Below, piece by piece: positions 1 through 6,594 of a stretch of DNA of 32,278 nt. Every line of letters starts with the position of its first letter. Within the stretch, counting starts at the first letter, position 1. A model generated the notes under the pieces. That model was not told where the DNA came from. It did not search any database and saw only the letters and a list, made by a program, of their open reading frames with translations. The position numbers and the translations under genes are program-made. This stretch comes from an uncultured Geobacter sp. GTDB lineage: Bacteria; Desulfobacterota; Desulfuromonadia; Geobacterales; DSM-12255. The stretch spans positions 1 through 32,278 of the forward strand of contig CALMBF010000183.1 of assembly GCA_937860145.1 (NCBI GenBank), written 5' to 3'.

Positions 1-57
1 GGGTGGGTCAAAAAACACGCCTATGGTGGGTCAAAATTCAATGCCGATTGACACACA
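1..57 (-). mobile_element. Partial end of an IS21-family element
   Basis: Read on the minus strand, the sequence begins TGTGTGTCAATCGGCAT and continues with two copies of TGACCCACC (about 24-32 and 2-10). A TGT tip followed by short repeated TGACCCACC/ATCGGCAT modules is typical of IS21-family ends. The tip faces into the window, so the element lies to the left and only its last ~55 bases are present. The exact tip (51, 53, 55 or 57) is ambiguous because TG is repeated. A very similar end in opposite orientation lies at 32225. No transposase gene is visible, so the family call rests on the end structure alone. Confidence 0.6.
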
Positions 58-517
58 GATACGCCTGCAGAAGAACATAGTGCTTAGAGAGTGCAGGATC
101 AGCCACTGAGCACCAGAGCGCTACATACAAGGGGTGAGAGATGTATTCGCCACGCTGAGGTGGATGATCAGGAGCTTTTCCTTTTTCACAGAATCCTGGC
201 ATGACCAGCTCTATGTTTTTTTGGATGGAAACTATCGCCTCACAGTATGATATCCAAAAGGAGAGTTTTCTGCGCAAATCACGATCAGGTTTTGTCTCAA
301 ACGATAAAATTGATTTTATGCAAGCAAGGATTCGGATCAGATTAGCAGCAACAGTGGCAAATGATTTCAATTCAGGCGGCGGGGCGATGAGAGTGTGCAA
401 CTCATCAAAGACTTCGCGGTCAACATGGCGGTGCTGTATTGCGGAGAACAATAGTGACCACTGATCGTGTATACCGGCGGGAGATTTTTCCTGTGATGTT
501 ACAGGTAGGCTGCTCAT
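38..517 (-). pseudogene. Unknown protein, 3' end truncated by an IS
   Basis: This is a 159-residue frame with no family I recognise. It starts with an ATG overlapping the stop of the upstream ParB-like gene by 4 bp (ATGA), so the two are very likely translated together. The interior is rich in hydrophobic helix-like stretches but has no clear signal peptide or catalytic motif. The last five residues (CVNRH) and the stop codon are encoded by the IS21-type end at the window edge. The native C-terminus is therefore lost and the present stop is supplied by the IS. Its partner suggests a plasmid or integrative-element accessory gene, but the function is unknown. Confidence 0.6.
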
Positions 518-1056
518 TTATCAGCTTCAGCTGCAGTATTTGGATTCTGCTTGATACTACTCTTAACCTTCGGTACGCATAAAGCAGAAGGCGATTTTCC
601 CAACGCGGCTGCAAAAGAGCGCAGCGAAGAATTCAATAGCGGTAGGCTTTGCTGATTTGGCTGCGCAGAATTGCAGTGGTTATAAATATCCGAAGCAGAG
701 CCAGCAAATGACAATAACAATGGAGTAACCGCCAAGTCATAATACCTGAGATTTTGCAGTTGTTCATTTGTGGTTCTTTCAAGCACTGCAATTAGTATTT
801 TCTTTTTCGGATCCACTGAATGTGCCGCAGCTACAAAGGTACGGGCTCCAGCAACAACCCAATAAAGATTTCTTTTGCGGACAACGAAAATGGGATGGAG
901 TTTCAGTAAAAGTTGGATTGCCTGGTCAGTAAATATTTCGGTTTTTTTAAGTAAGTAGAGCTTCTCATTATAACAAAGCGGATCATCGCCGCTATTCATT
1001 TCCAGGCGGATTAAATCTATCGAAACTCGTTCCCAACGAAACTTCAAATCGTCCAT
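514..1056 (-). CDS. ParB/sulfiredoxin-fold domain protein (tentative)
   Basis: The protein has about 180 residues starting from the ATG at 1056 (MDDLKF), which is preceded by AGGG about 7 bases upstream. A GTG at 1095 would add 13 residues but has no convincing ribosome binding site. The stretch around PIFVVRKRNLYWVVAGART resembles the conserved core of ParB-like domains: a Pro-hydrophobic-Val strand, then strand, Ala-Gly turn and Arg, followed by an AAH helix. This is a pattern match on a divergent sequence. The usual ParB G-E-R-R motif is degenerate (AGART), so nuclease or CTPase activity is doubtful. It is translationally coupled to the truncated gene downstream. Such domains are common in plasmid maintenance and integrative-element modules. 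Confidence 0.45.
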   Translation of the reverse strand: MDDLKFRWERVSIDLIRLEMNSGDDPLCYNEKLYLLKKTEIFTDQAIQLLLKLHPIFVVRKRNLYWVVAGARTFVAAAHSVDPKKKILIAVLERTTNEQLQNLRYYDLAVTPLLLSFAGSASDIYNHCNSAQPNQQSLPLLNSSLRSFAAALGKSPSALCVPKVKSSIKQNPNTAAEADK

Positions 1057-1345
1057 GAGACACCCTGCTTCATAGATTATTGAAATTGCCGGCACCTATT
1101 AAGTTCCTAGGGTCTGCCAGTTCTGAGCAAATTCAAATCAAAAAGAGGATATCACAAATCAGGGTTGTGTTCAATTTATAGAATTTTTAAGTCTCATATT
1201 CGTGCCTTATCGCATTACCATTATATGTCTTATTATGATGTAAACAGTAATTTGCGTTTTTATGAATTACATACAAATTGCTTTTATTTAAGCATGTTAT
1301 ATAATATAAAGACATATAACGATCTATTTGCAAATATCTAAAATT
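1057..1345. other. AT-rich intergenic region beside the tRNA fragment
   Basis: I see no gene here. The sequence is far more AT-rich than the flanking genes. It contains a perfect 11-bp inverted repeat, TTATATGTCTT at 1221-1231 and AAGACATATAA at 1309-1319, and inside it GTAATT (1246) opposite AATTAC (about 1265). Inverted repeats in AT-rich DNA next to a tyrosine-recombinase att core could be arm-type integrase or excisionase binding sites, or promoter elements for the ParB-like gene. I cannot tell which. Confidence 0.4.
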
Positions 1346-1394
1346 GACCTTGCCAAGGTTGAAGTCGCGGGTTCGAATCCCGTTTCCCGCTCCA
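1346..1394 (+). other. att site: 3' fragment of tRNA-Gly(GCC)
   Basis: The sequence matches the 3' two-thirds of a bacterial glycine tRNA: anticodon loop TTGCCAA (anticodon GCC), variable region, T arm GCGGGTTCGAATCCCG, acceptor strand TTTCCCGC and terminal TCCA. The 5' acceptor strand, D arm and 5' half of the anticodon stem are missing; upstream bases do not fold as a tRNA. Such 3' tRNA duplicates are left by tyrosine-recombinase integration. The integrase stop codon lies one base after the CCA, so this fragment is the recombination core of the adjacent element. It is not a functional tRNA. Confidence 0.9.
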
Positions 1395-1395
1395 G

Positions 1396-2724
1396 TTAAA
1401 TACCCACTACTTTCAAGTAGTTAGCATCTTTCGGCTCTTGTGTCTCACTGTAGGTCTCACTGTGAGTAACAAGGGCCGCAGCTTTTTCAGGATTCAGGAA
1501 GTCTTCCCCCAGATACTCCATGATTGCCAGCCGCTCTTCCACAAGCCCCTGACGATACCTCCCGTACACCCCGAATATCATCTTCTTGTCCCGATGTCCC
1601 ATGACCTCCACCAGTCGTACCGGAGTCATGCCGACAACCAGCGCCCACTGCACCAGAGAATGACGGCAGGAATACGGCACCTTGTTGGTCAAACCTGCTG
1701 CCTTCAGCGCCGGATTCCAGATGGTCTTCCGGAACGAGCCGGAGTCAAAGGGCTTGCCGTCTTTCATTGTGAAGACGTATTCTCCCGGTGATGCCGAAGC
1801 TGCCGTCATGAGCCGTTTCCTGATGGCGGTTGTCATCGGGATATCCCTTTTCCGGTACTGAGTCTTCAGCTTCTCTTTCTCCTCTCCCTTCACAATGGAA
1901 TTGCGTACCTGAAGGATTTGGGGGGCGATGTCGGTTTTTCTGAAACCCCGAATCTCGCTGGCAATCATCCCGGTCATCAGGAGGATTTCCGTTACCGGAT
2001 GGTAATACGGGTCCATGTTGTCAAGGAACTGCTGCCACTCTCTGAACAGGAAGATTTCCCGCTCCTGCTTCACGTCCTGAACGCCGGTTTCCCGAATCTG
2101 CTTCTTGGCCGCCCGGAACGGGTCGCGCAAATCCCACTGGTACTCGTCGCAGGCATCCTCAAAAATCGCCTTGAGCGGTATCAGCACATTGCGCTTGCGA
2201 TGGGCAGACAGGGACTTGCCCTTGTTCTTCCCGTCCTGCCAGCACATGTTGTCAACAAACTCCCGAAGCTTTACCCCGGTGATACGGGCAAATGGGAGCT
2301 TGCTGAAATGTGGCAGGAGCCAATAGTTGATGTCCTTCCGGTAATCGTCCTGCTTCCCCTTGGAGAACTTGGGAAGCACTGTTTCCATCCATTGCTTTAC
2401 ATAAGCACCGAACGTCACATGTTCCGGCTCAGGGTGGTACTCCCCCTGCTCCTTCTCCGAGAAATACCTTTTCAGCCCGTTGTCGGCATCAGGAAACGTC
2501 TCCGCAAAGCGGAACGTCCGCAACTTGATTTTCTCGCCAATCTTGTTAAGGAACTGGGTGAGCTTTTCCCGGTTTTCTGCCGTGTCGGTGAGACCTGACG
2601 ACATTCTGACCCGGCGGTCATGATAATAGATGTCGATGTAAAGGAAAGTGGAACGTTTCATTTTGACGATTGAACCGAAATTCGGCTTCGTCTCGACAGA
2701 CTGCAAATTGAAAACTTTTTTCAT
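1396..2724 (-). CDS. Tyrosine recombinase / site-specific integrase
   Basis: This 442-residue phage-type integrase should catalyse insertion and excision at the adjoining tRNA-Gly site. Residues ~10-75 form an arm-binding domain like that of DUF3596 integrases, and ~100-195 a SAM-like core-binding domain. The catalytic domain covers ~225-400. Visible catalytic positions are Arg354 (box II, SCRHS), His377 (MGHRD) and the nucleophile Tyr387 (VYGRY). Two deviations stand out: box I reads TGMIASE at 251-257, with Ile254 where most members have Arg, and the HxxR histidine is Tyr351. The start is the ATG at 2724 with GGAG at 2732-2735. It runs toward the tRNA fragment and ends one base from it, as expected for an att-proximal integrase. 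Confidence 0.93.
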   Translation of the reverse strand: MKKVFNLQSVETKPNFGSIVKMKRSTFLYIDIYYHDRRVRMSSGLTDTAENREKLTQFLNKIGEKIKLRTFRFAETFPDADNGLKRYFSEKEQGEYHPEPEHVTFGAYVKQWMETVLPKFSKGKQDDYRKDINYWLLPHFSKLPFARITGVKLREFVDNMCWQDGKNKGKSLSAHRKRNVLIPLKAIFEDACDEYQWDLRDPFRAAKKQIRETGVQDVKQEREIFLFREWQQFLDNMDPYYHPVTEILLMTGMIASEIRGFRKTDIAPQILQVRNSIVKGEEKEKLKTQYRKRDIPMTTAIRKRLMTAASASPGEYVFTMKDGKPFDSGSFRKTIWNPALKAAGLTNKVPYSCRHSLVQWALVVGMTPVRLVEVMGHRDKKMIFGVYGRYRQGLVEERLAIMEYLGEDFLNPEKAAALVTHSETYSETQEPKDANYLKVVGI

Positions 2725-2737
2725 GTCATTTCTCCAT

Positions 2738-2780
2738 AGGCTATCCTCCTTTCTATCCGGCTATGGATAGGCGAAAGATA
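2738..2780. promoter_or_regulatory. Repeated CTATCC/GGATAG motifs upstream of the integrase
   Basis: Between the integrase start and the HTH gene are CTATCC at 2741 and 2753, then GGATAG at 2765 and GATAGC at about 2776. CCATAG and CTATGG also form an inverted pair. Direct and inverted copies of a short motif just upstream of int suggest operator or excisionase sites bound by the neighbouring HTH protein. This is inference from position and repetition only. Confidence 0.3.
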
Positions 2781-2847
2781 GCATAAAAGTGGTTATTTGT
2801 CAAATAAATCGGCTAGTTAGCTATGCATCGCGCCGCCGTCCTCCCCG

Positions 2848-3219
2848 TCAAACATCAAAATTGATCCTCGAACCGTACCGGTGGCGCTTGCGGGACTCCG
2901 GAGCTGCCGGTTCTTCGCTGGCAACAACCGTTTCCTCGTCGCCAACCTCCTGGCAATCCTCAAGAAGCCGTTCAATAAGCTCCCGGCACCAGTGAAACCG
3001 GATGACCCGTTCAACTTGGATATAGTGCCGCCCCGGCCTGAGCCTTCCGGAACGTATCCATTTCCAGACAGTCGTTTCCCCCACCTGCATACGAGCGGCA
3101 AACTGCTCCAGGGTGATAATCTCCAAAGCCGGTTGCTCGATGCGGCTGCCGGAGAGACTGACAACCAGCCTCTCCAATAGCTGCTCAACTGACATATGTT
3201 CGGGCGGGCGTGAATCCAT
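2848..3219 (-). CDS. Small helix-turn-helix DNA-binding protein (excisionase/AlpA-like)
   Basis: This 123-residue protein carries a MerR/excisionase-type winged HTH at about residues 35-80: an ITLEQFAARMQVGETTVWKWI helix-turn-helix followed by a basic wing (SGRLRPGRHYIQ). The tail is acidic, then basic. It sits immediately upstream of the integrase on the same strand, separated by 123 bp of repeated motifs, which is the usual place for an excisionase or directionality factor. A small transcriptional regulator of the integrase operon is the alternative. It is the last of three tightly spaced minus-strand genes, starting 9 bp after the stop of the preceding one. Confidence 0.7.
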   Translation of the reverse strand: MDSRPPEHMSVEQLLERLVVSLSGSRIEQPALEIITLEQFAARMQVGETTVWKWIRSGRLRPGRHYIQVERVIRFHWCRELIERLLEDCQEVGDEETVVASEEPAAPESRKRHRYGSRINFDV

Positions 3220-3228
3220 GGGATAGTC

Positions 3229-3693
3229 CTAAATGAATCCACCAATTGCCCGGCGTTTTTCGATGATGAATCCCGCCTTCACGAACTCCGTCATGTAACC
3301 AGCACCGAAAATAGCTGCATTCGTCTTACTTGACCCGCTGAACGACTGCCTGAAGTGCGGCTCTTCGCCTACCCTGGCATCTGGGGTAACTGCAATCACT
3401 GAAAGCCGGTAGAGAAGGTCAAGGACAGACTTCATTTCAACTTTCATATAGCCCTTGCAGGCCTTACGCAGCCCGTTACAGGTGATACCCAGAGCCTCCT
3501 GCCGCACTACCTTGTACCTGGACAGCTCCCATCCGTTGTCGCCCTCTACCCAGCGGGGAAGGAGCATGTCGGTTTCTCCAAGCTCGTACACGGGCGATAC
3601 AGATTTTATGCGCACCCTGTTCAGGGCGCATACGACCTGCGCAAGCAGTGACAAATCGGCAAAACTGATGTCCTTACGGTGACGTGTATCCAT
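3229..3693 (-). CDS. Unknown integrative-element protein
   Basis: This 154-residue protein belongs to no family I recognise. It has a basic N-terminus, no signal peptide and no obvious transmembrane segment, so it is probably cytoplasmic. The central part (residues ~60-100) contains helical, charged sequence that might be an HTH, but no motif is decisive. The ATG at 3693 lies 2 bp after the stop of the upstream gene, and the protein is followed after 9 bp by the HTH gene. The three genes therefore look like one transcription unit feeding the integrase, and the protein is likely a backbone or regulatory function of the mobile element. Confidence 0.65.
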   Translation of the reverse strand: MDTRHRKDISFADLSLLAQVVCALNRVRIKSVSPVYELGETDMLLPRWVEGDNGWELSRYKVVRQEALGITCNGLRKACKGYMKVEMKSVLDLLYRLSVIAVTPDARVGEEPHFRQSFSGSSKTNAAIFGAGYMTEFVKAGFIIEKRRAIGGFI

Positions 3694-3695
3694 GA

Positions 3696-4136
3696 CTATT
3701 CACCTCCTTCCCTAAATGGCGACATGAAGCGAACAAGTGTCAGCTCGTCGTGCTCGTGGGGGTCATAGAAGAAGTTGGGGCGACGGTAATAGCGCCGGTA
3801 ATCGCCACTCATCAGAAACTTGTTCAGCATGATATCCGGCAGGCGTGGAACAAGGTCATAGAGGTAATCAGGCTTTATCCTGGCCTTCACCTCTGCTTCG
3901 GCGCACAAGGGAGCGAGCCGGTAGCCCAGCCAGCGAGATAGTGAAAGTACCTGTTCAAAGCCGTTCCGGGCATAGCGGACGGAATACACGAATGACCCGA
4001 CGAGCCGGTCAAGCTCCGTAATCTTGTACTTCAGGGGAAAGTTGCCATGAATGAAGGTCTTGACCGACTGCTTGAATTTGCTTATGTGGCGCTCGTCAAC
4101 GGTAATCTCCAACATCCTGTGGGTGACAATTTCCAC
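3696..4136 (-). CDS. Unknown protein, possibly 5'-truncated near the IS3 insertion
   Basis: This 146-residue frame begins with a GTG at 4136; the ATG at 4115 (MLEITVDERH) is an alternative start. Neither has a strong ribosome binding site. The frame hits a stop about 18 bases further upstream, and an IS3-family element begins at 4158. The 5' end and its promoter may therefore have been replaced. The protein is rich in Arg and Tyr (for example YRRYYRRPNFFY near residue 120), which suggests nucleic-acid contact, but I do not recognise a family. It forms the first visible gene of the minus-strand unit that leads to the HTH protein and the integrase. Confidence 0.6.
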   Translation of the reverse strand: MEIVTHRMLEITVDERHISKFKQSVKTFIHGNFPLKYKITELDRLVGSFVYSVRYARNGFEQVLSLSRWLGYRLAPLCAEAEVKARIKPDYLYDLVPRLPDIMLNKFLMSGDYRRYYRRPNFFYDPHEHDELTLVRFMSPFREGGE

Positions 4137-4209
4137 CTTCGGTGATTTGAGTTAGGCTGGGAATAGTGGACACCAACTGTGGTAAGCTGCAAACCTCAGG
4201 AGGTGACCA

Positions 4210-4518
4210 TTGGAAAAGATTCCCAAGCAGTTTTTTACCGCCGAATTCAAAGAAGAGGCGGTACGCCTCGTTGTTGACGGCGGACTAACGCTGGCAGAGG
4301 CCGGCCGTCGCCTGAGCGTCTGCCCCCAGACGCTGAAGAACTGGGTGAAACGGCACAAAGAGGGTAACTTGTCGGGACCAGGGACACGATCCGTCAGCGA
4401 GCTTGAGGCTGAAGTTTCCCGGCTACGGAAAGAGCTGGCGGAAGCCCGGTTGGAAAAGGATATCCTAAAAAAGGCTATGGCGTATCTTGCGAAGGGGCCG
4501 CAGCACGGTACGCGATGA
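4210..4518 (+). CDS. IS3-family transposase OrfA
   Basis: This 102-residue protein has an N-terminal helix-turn-helix (about residues 10-50: FTAEFKEEAVRLVV, then LTLAEAGRRLSVCPQTLKNWVKRH) that binds the IS ends. A heptad-rich coiled coil at ~60-90 is used for oligomerisation. It starts with TTG at 4210, six bases after a strong AGGAGG at 4198-4203; no ATG fits as well. The stop overlaps the orfB ATG (ATGA). OrfA alone usually acts as a regulator, while the OrfAB frameshift fusion is the active transposase. Confidence 0.92.
   Translation: MEKIPKQFFTAEFKEEAVRLVVDGGLTLAEAGRRLSVCPQTLKNWVKRHKEGNLSGPGTRSVSELEAEVSRLRKELAEARLEKDILKKAMAYLAKGPQHGTR
4467..4473 (+). other. Programmed -1 frameshift signal (A AAA AAG)
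   Basis: The heptamer A-AAA-AAG is exactly in phase with the orfA codons (Leu-Lys-Lys of DILKKAM). A -1 slip here enters the orfB frame, which is open from this point to the orfB ATG at 4515. This is the standard IS3-family arrangement for making the OrfAB transposase. Confidence 0.8.
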
Positions 4519-5384
4519 TAGATGAATTGCGGCAATCTCATGGGTATCCAGTCGGCGTTATATGCGAAGTTTTCGAAGTATCCCGGAGTGGTTACTACGC
4601 TACGAAACGCCGGGCACCGTCGGCCAGAAAACAGGAAGATGAACTGCTCAAGCCAACGATCAAGGCGGCTCACGAACGTGGACGTGGCACCTATGGAGCG
4701 GAAAAGATCCAGAAGGAACTGTCCGAGATAGACGGCATTACTGTCGGCATCCACCGACTCAAGCGGCTGAGGCGACAACTTGGTTTGAAATGCCGACAGA
4801 AAAGGAAGTTCAAGGCGACGACTGACTCGAACCACAATCTGCCAGTAGCGCCGAATCTTTTGGCACAAAACTTCGCCATCCCTACTCCTAACACCGCCTG
4901 GGTTGCCGACATTACGTACATTCCCACCGATGAAGGCTGGCTTTATCTGGCGGCAATCAAGGATCTGTGCACGTGCGAGATCGTTGGGTACGACATGGCA
5001 GCCAGAATGACGCAGGACCTGGTAGGCAGAGCATTGTTCCACGCTGTAACAGCGAAGCGTCCACCAAAGGGGCTGATTCACCACTCTGACCGGGGCAGTC
5101 AGTATTGCTCCAAAAGCTATCGAAAGCTGCTTCGACAATTCGGTATCCTCACATCCATGAGCCGCAAGGGCAACTGCTGGGATAACGCCCCCATGGAGAG
5201 CTTCTTCGGTACCCTTAAAACCGAACTCGTTCATCACAGGCACTACCGGACACGGGCTGAGGCAATACGTGACATCAGGGAATACATCGAGATCTTTTAG
5301 AACCGGCAGCGGAGGCATGCCAAGCTAGGTAATCTTTCCCCCGCTGCTTTTCAGATTCATTACTACAAGACAAAAGCGGCTTAG
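4515..5384 (+). pseudogene. IS3-family transposase OrfB (DDE), interrupted by an amber codon
   Basis: The frame has the rve integrase core with the DDE residues visible: WVADITYIPT (first D), HHSDRGSQY (second D) and NCWDNAPMESFFGTLK (E). An HTH_21-type segment precedes it. At 5298-5300 a TAG interrupts the frame after REYIEIF. The same frame then continues for 27 codons (NRQRRHAKLGNLSPAAF...) to a natural stop at 5382-5384. In intact relatives this position is normally Tyr in IEFYNRxRRH, so one substitution made the stop. The truncated product keeps the DDE triad but lacks the conserved C-terminus, so this copy is probably inactive unless the codon is suppressed. Confidence 0.88.
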
Positions 5385-5412
5385 ACATGGTGTCTACTAT
5401 TGCCAACCGATC

Positions 5413-5802
5413 TCAGTTGTCGGCAATGTCTCCGAAAAGTCCTTCTTCCACCATTTCTGCTGCCACCTCTTCAAGGTTCATGTTCCGGTAACAGGTCACG
5501 TCCTCGTAATTCTGAAAGGCGTAATCATAGTCATAGCCTTGGTAAACGAGGAATGCGAAGCGCTCCATGTCGTAATCATTGGTGATGTGGGTTGCTATGC
5601 CGTTCAAATCATCCAGGCTTGCATATTCGCTGATATGAAACGGCGCTTCAAAATCGTGGATTGCATACTCCTCCTCATCTCCAAGAATTGCCCGCACCTG
5701 CTCCCACAAGTCAGCGGCTGGAAGGTTTATCCATGCGCCTTTCAAAATCCCCTCGTTGTACTTCGCCAGTTTCGCTACGTAGATTCTGATTTCGTTTGTC
5801 AT
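5413..5802 (-). CDS. ardA: ArdA-family anti-restriction protein, C-terminally truncated
   Basis: ArdA proteins are acidic DNA mimics that block type I restriction enzymes as mobile DNA enters a new host. The N-terminus (IRIYVAKLAKYNEGILKGAWINLP), the EEYAIHDFEAPF block and the acidic C-terminal half match the family. Family members are usually ~165 residues; this one has 129 and stops after EEGLFGDIADN, where relatives continue with a tail important for dimerisation. The stop is only 8 bp from the IS3-like end, and that IS lacks a target duplication. An IS-linked deletion that removed the tail is therefore likely, and activity is uncertain. A long palindrome lies just upstream. Confidence 0.85.
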   Translation of the reverse strand: MTNEIRIYVAKLAKYNEGILKGAWINLPAADLWEQVRAILGDEEEYAIHDFEAPFHISEYASLDDLNGIATHITNDYDMERFAFLVYQGYDYDYAFQNYEDVTCYRNMNLEEVAAEMVEEGLFGDIADN

Positions 5803-5860
5803 TGCCTGCGCCCCCTTTGTTCCTTAGATTTCCCGAGCCCCCCTGGCTCTGGTGAATTCG

Positions 5861-5976
5861 TTTTTGTTCGTGCGTGATTTGGTGTCGTTCCCTTGTTCCT
5901 TGAGTTTCCGTCGCCCCTTCACATCAGCTGAGGGGCACGAAACTCAAGGTTGGGAACGATCTGCACGGACAAAAAC
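5861..5976. promoter_or_regulatory. Long imperfect palindrome upstream of ardA
   Basis: The inner stem is CCTTGAGTTTC (from 5898) plus GCCCCT against AGGGGC (5931) plus GAAACTCAAGG (to 5949), with a loop at about 5919-5930. An outer layer pairs TCGTTCCC with GGGAACGA, and GTTTTTGTTCGTGC (5861-5874) with GCACGGACAAAAAC (5963-5976). The two arms have unequal spacers. It lies ~60 bp upstream of the ardA start. Possible roles are a single-strand promoter of the Frpo/ssi type used by leading-region genes, part of an origin of transfer, or a structured leader. The span 5977-6242 shows no convincing gene; the plus-strand frame 5852-6145 has no family features. Confidence 0.5.
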
Positions 5977-6242
5977 CAAGCAGACCAATAGCCGTAGCGC
6001 CGTATTGACTGACTGGACGGACGCAGGGAGGCATTACAAAGCGAAGCGGTCTTCAAGGACGATCAGAAAATTGGGGGGAACCTTCAGGGGGAACCGATTT
6101 TATGTGAGGACGCTGAAGATTGGCGTGACTGCTTGCGGCCGGTAAGGAGGGAATGAAGAAGCAAGGATGCTAAAGAATGCATGACTTACTGGAAACATTG
6201 TGAAACACGCTGATAATATTATGGCTGGTTATGAAATGTTAA

Positions 6243-6292
6243 TTGACTTGTTGGTAGACTGAGAATATACATATACTAAGTATGTGTATATT
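6243..6292 (+). promoter_or_regulatory. Promoter with palindromic operator for the CsoR-type repressor operon
   Basis: A sigma70-like -35 TTGACT (6243-6248) is followed, after 17 bases, by TATACA (6266-6271). A 29-bp near-perfect palindrome, AATATACATATACT / A / AGTATGTGTATATT (6264-6292, 13 of 14 pairs), covers the -10 region and ends just before the ribosome binding site GGAGGT (6293). This is the expected layout for autorepression by the regulator that starts at 6304. The operator is AT-rich, unlike the G-tract operators described for many CsoR/RcnR proteins. Confidence 0.65.
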
Positions 6293-6303
6293 GGAGGTGT
6301 ATA

Positions 6304-6579
6304 ATGGCACTTTGTGGGGACGATCACAAAGCACTGCTTTCAAGAATCAATCGGATAGAGGGGCAGGTTAGAGGTATTCGCAAGATGGTAGAGGATGACC
6401 GTGACTGTCTCGATACACTGAAACAGATTGCCGCCACGAGTGGTGCTATCCGCTCTCTCGGCATGGTGATCCTCGAAGATCATCTGAAAGGTTGCGTTTC
6501 AAATGCTGTCAGAGACAAATCTGACAATGACGAGCTGATCCATCAGGTGATCGAAATATTCAACAAGTTCAGCAAGTAG
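6304..6579 (+). CDS. CsoR/RcnR-family metal-sensing repressor
   Basis: This 91-residue all-helical DUF156 protein binds its operator when metal-free and releases on metal binding. The family core RINRIEGQVRGIRKMVEDDRDC and the second helix are clear. Metal-site positions are Cys35, His60 and Cys64, the C-H-C fingerprint of Cu(I)-sensing CsoR; RcnR (Ni/Co) has His at the last position. His8 is also present. Formaldehyde-type FrmR proteins share Cys35 and His60, but the neighbouring genes here are metal transporters. The ATG follows GGAGGT by 5 bases. It is the first gene of a plus-strand operon, with the P-type ATPase starting 15 bp after its stop. Copper is the simplest ligand guess but is not proven. 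Confidence 0.93.
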   Translation: MALCGDDHKALLSRINRIEGQVRGIRKMVEDDRDCLDTLKQIAATSGAIRSLGMVILEDHLKGCVSNAVRDKSDNDELIHQVIEIFNKFSK

Positions 6580-6594
6580 GGGGATTCTGTTGCT

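Larger units (their letters stand above)
4158..5405 (+). mobile_element. IS3-family insertion sequence, decayed copy
   Basis: The element is about 1.25 kb. The left terminal repeat TGGGAATAGTGGACACCA (4158-4175) matches the right end at 5388-5405, whose complement reads TGGCAATAGTAGACACCA, at 16 of 18 positions, with TG...CA termini. It encodes orfA and orfB in the usual -1 frame relation with a slippery A6G heptamer. The orfB frame is broken by an amber codon. The flanks (GGC on the left, ACC on the right) show no 3-4 bp target duplication, so the insertion was probably followed by a deletion or recombination that joined unrelated flanks. Confidence 0.92.

Noticed and set aside
4152-5318. 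388-residue minus-strand frame
   Set aside because: It is antisense to the IS3 orfA/orfB genes, which have clear DDE and HTH motifs, and it has no recognisable features.
5852-6145. 97-residue plus-strand frame
   Set aside because: It runs through the long palindrome, has no family features, and its composition is not coding-like.
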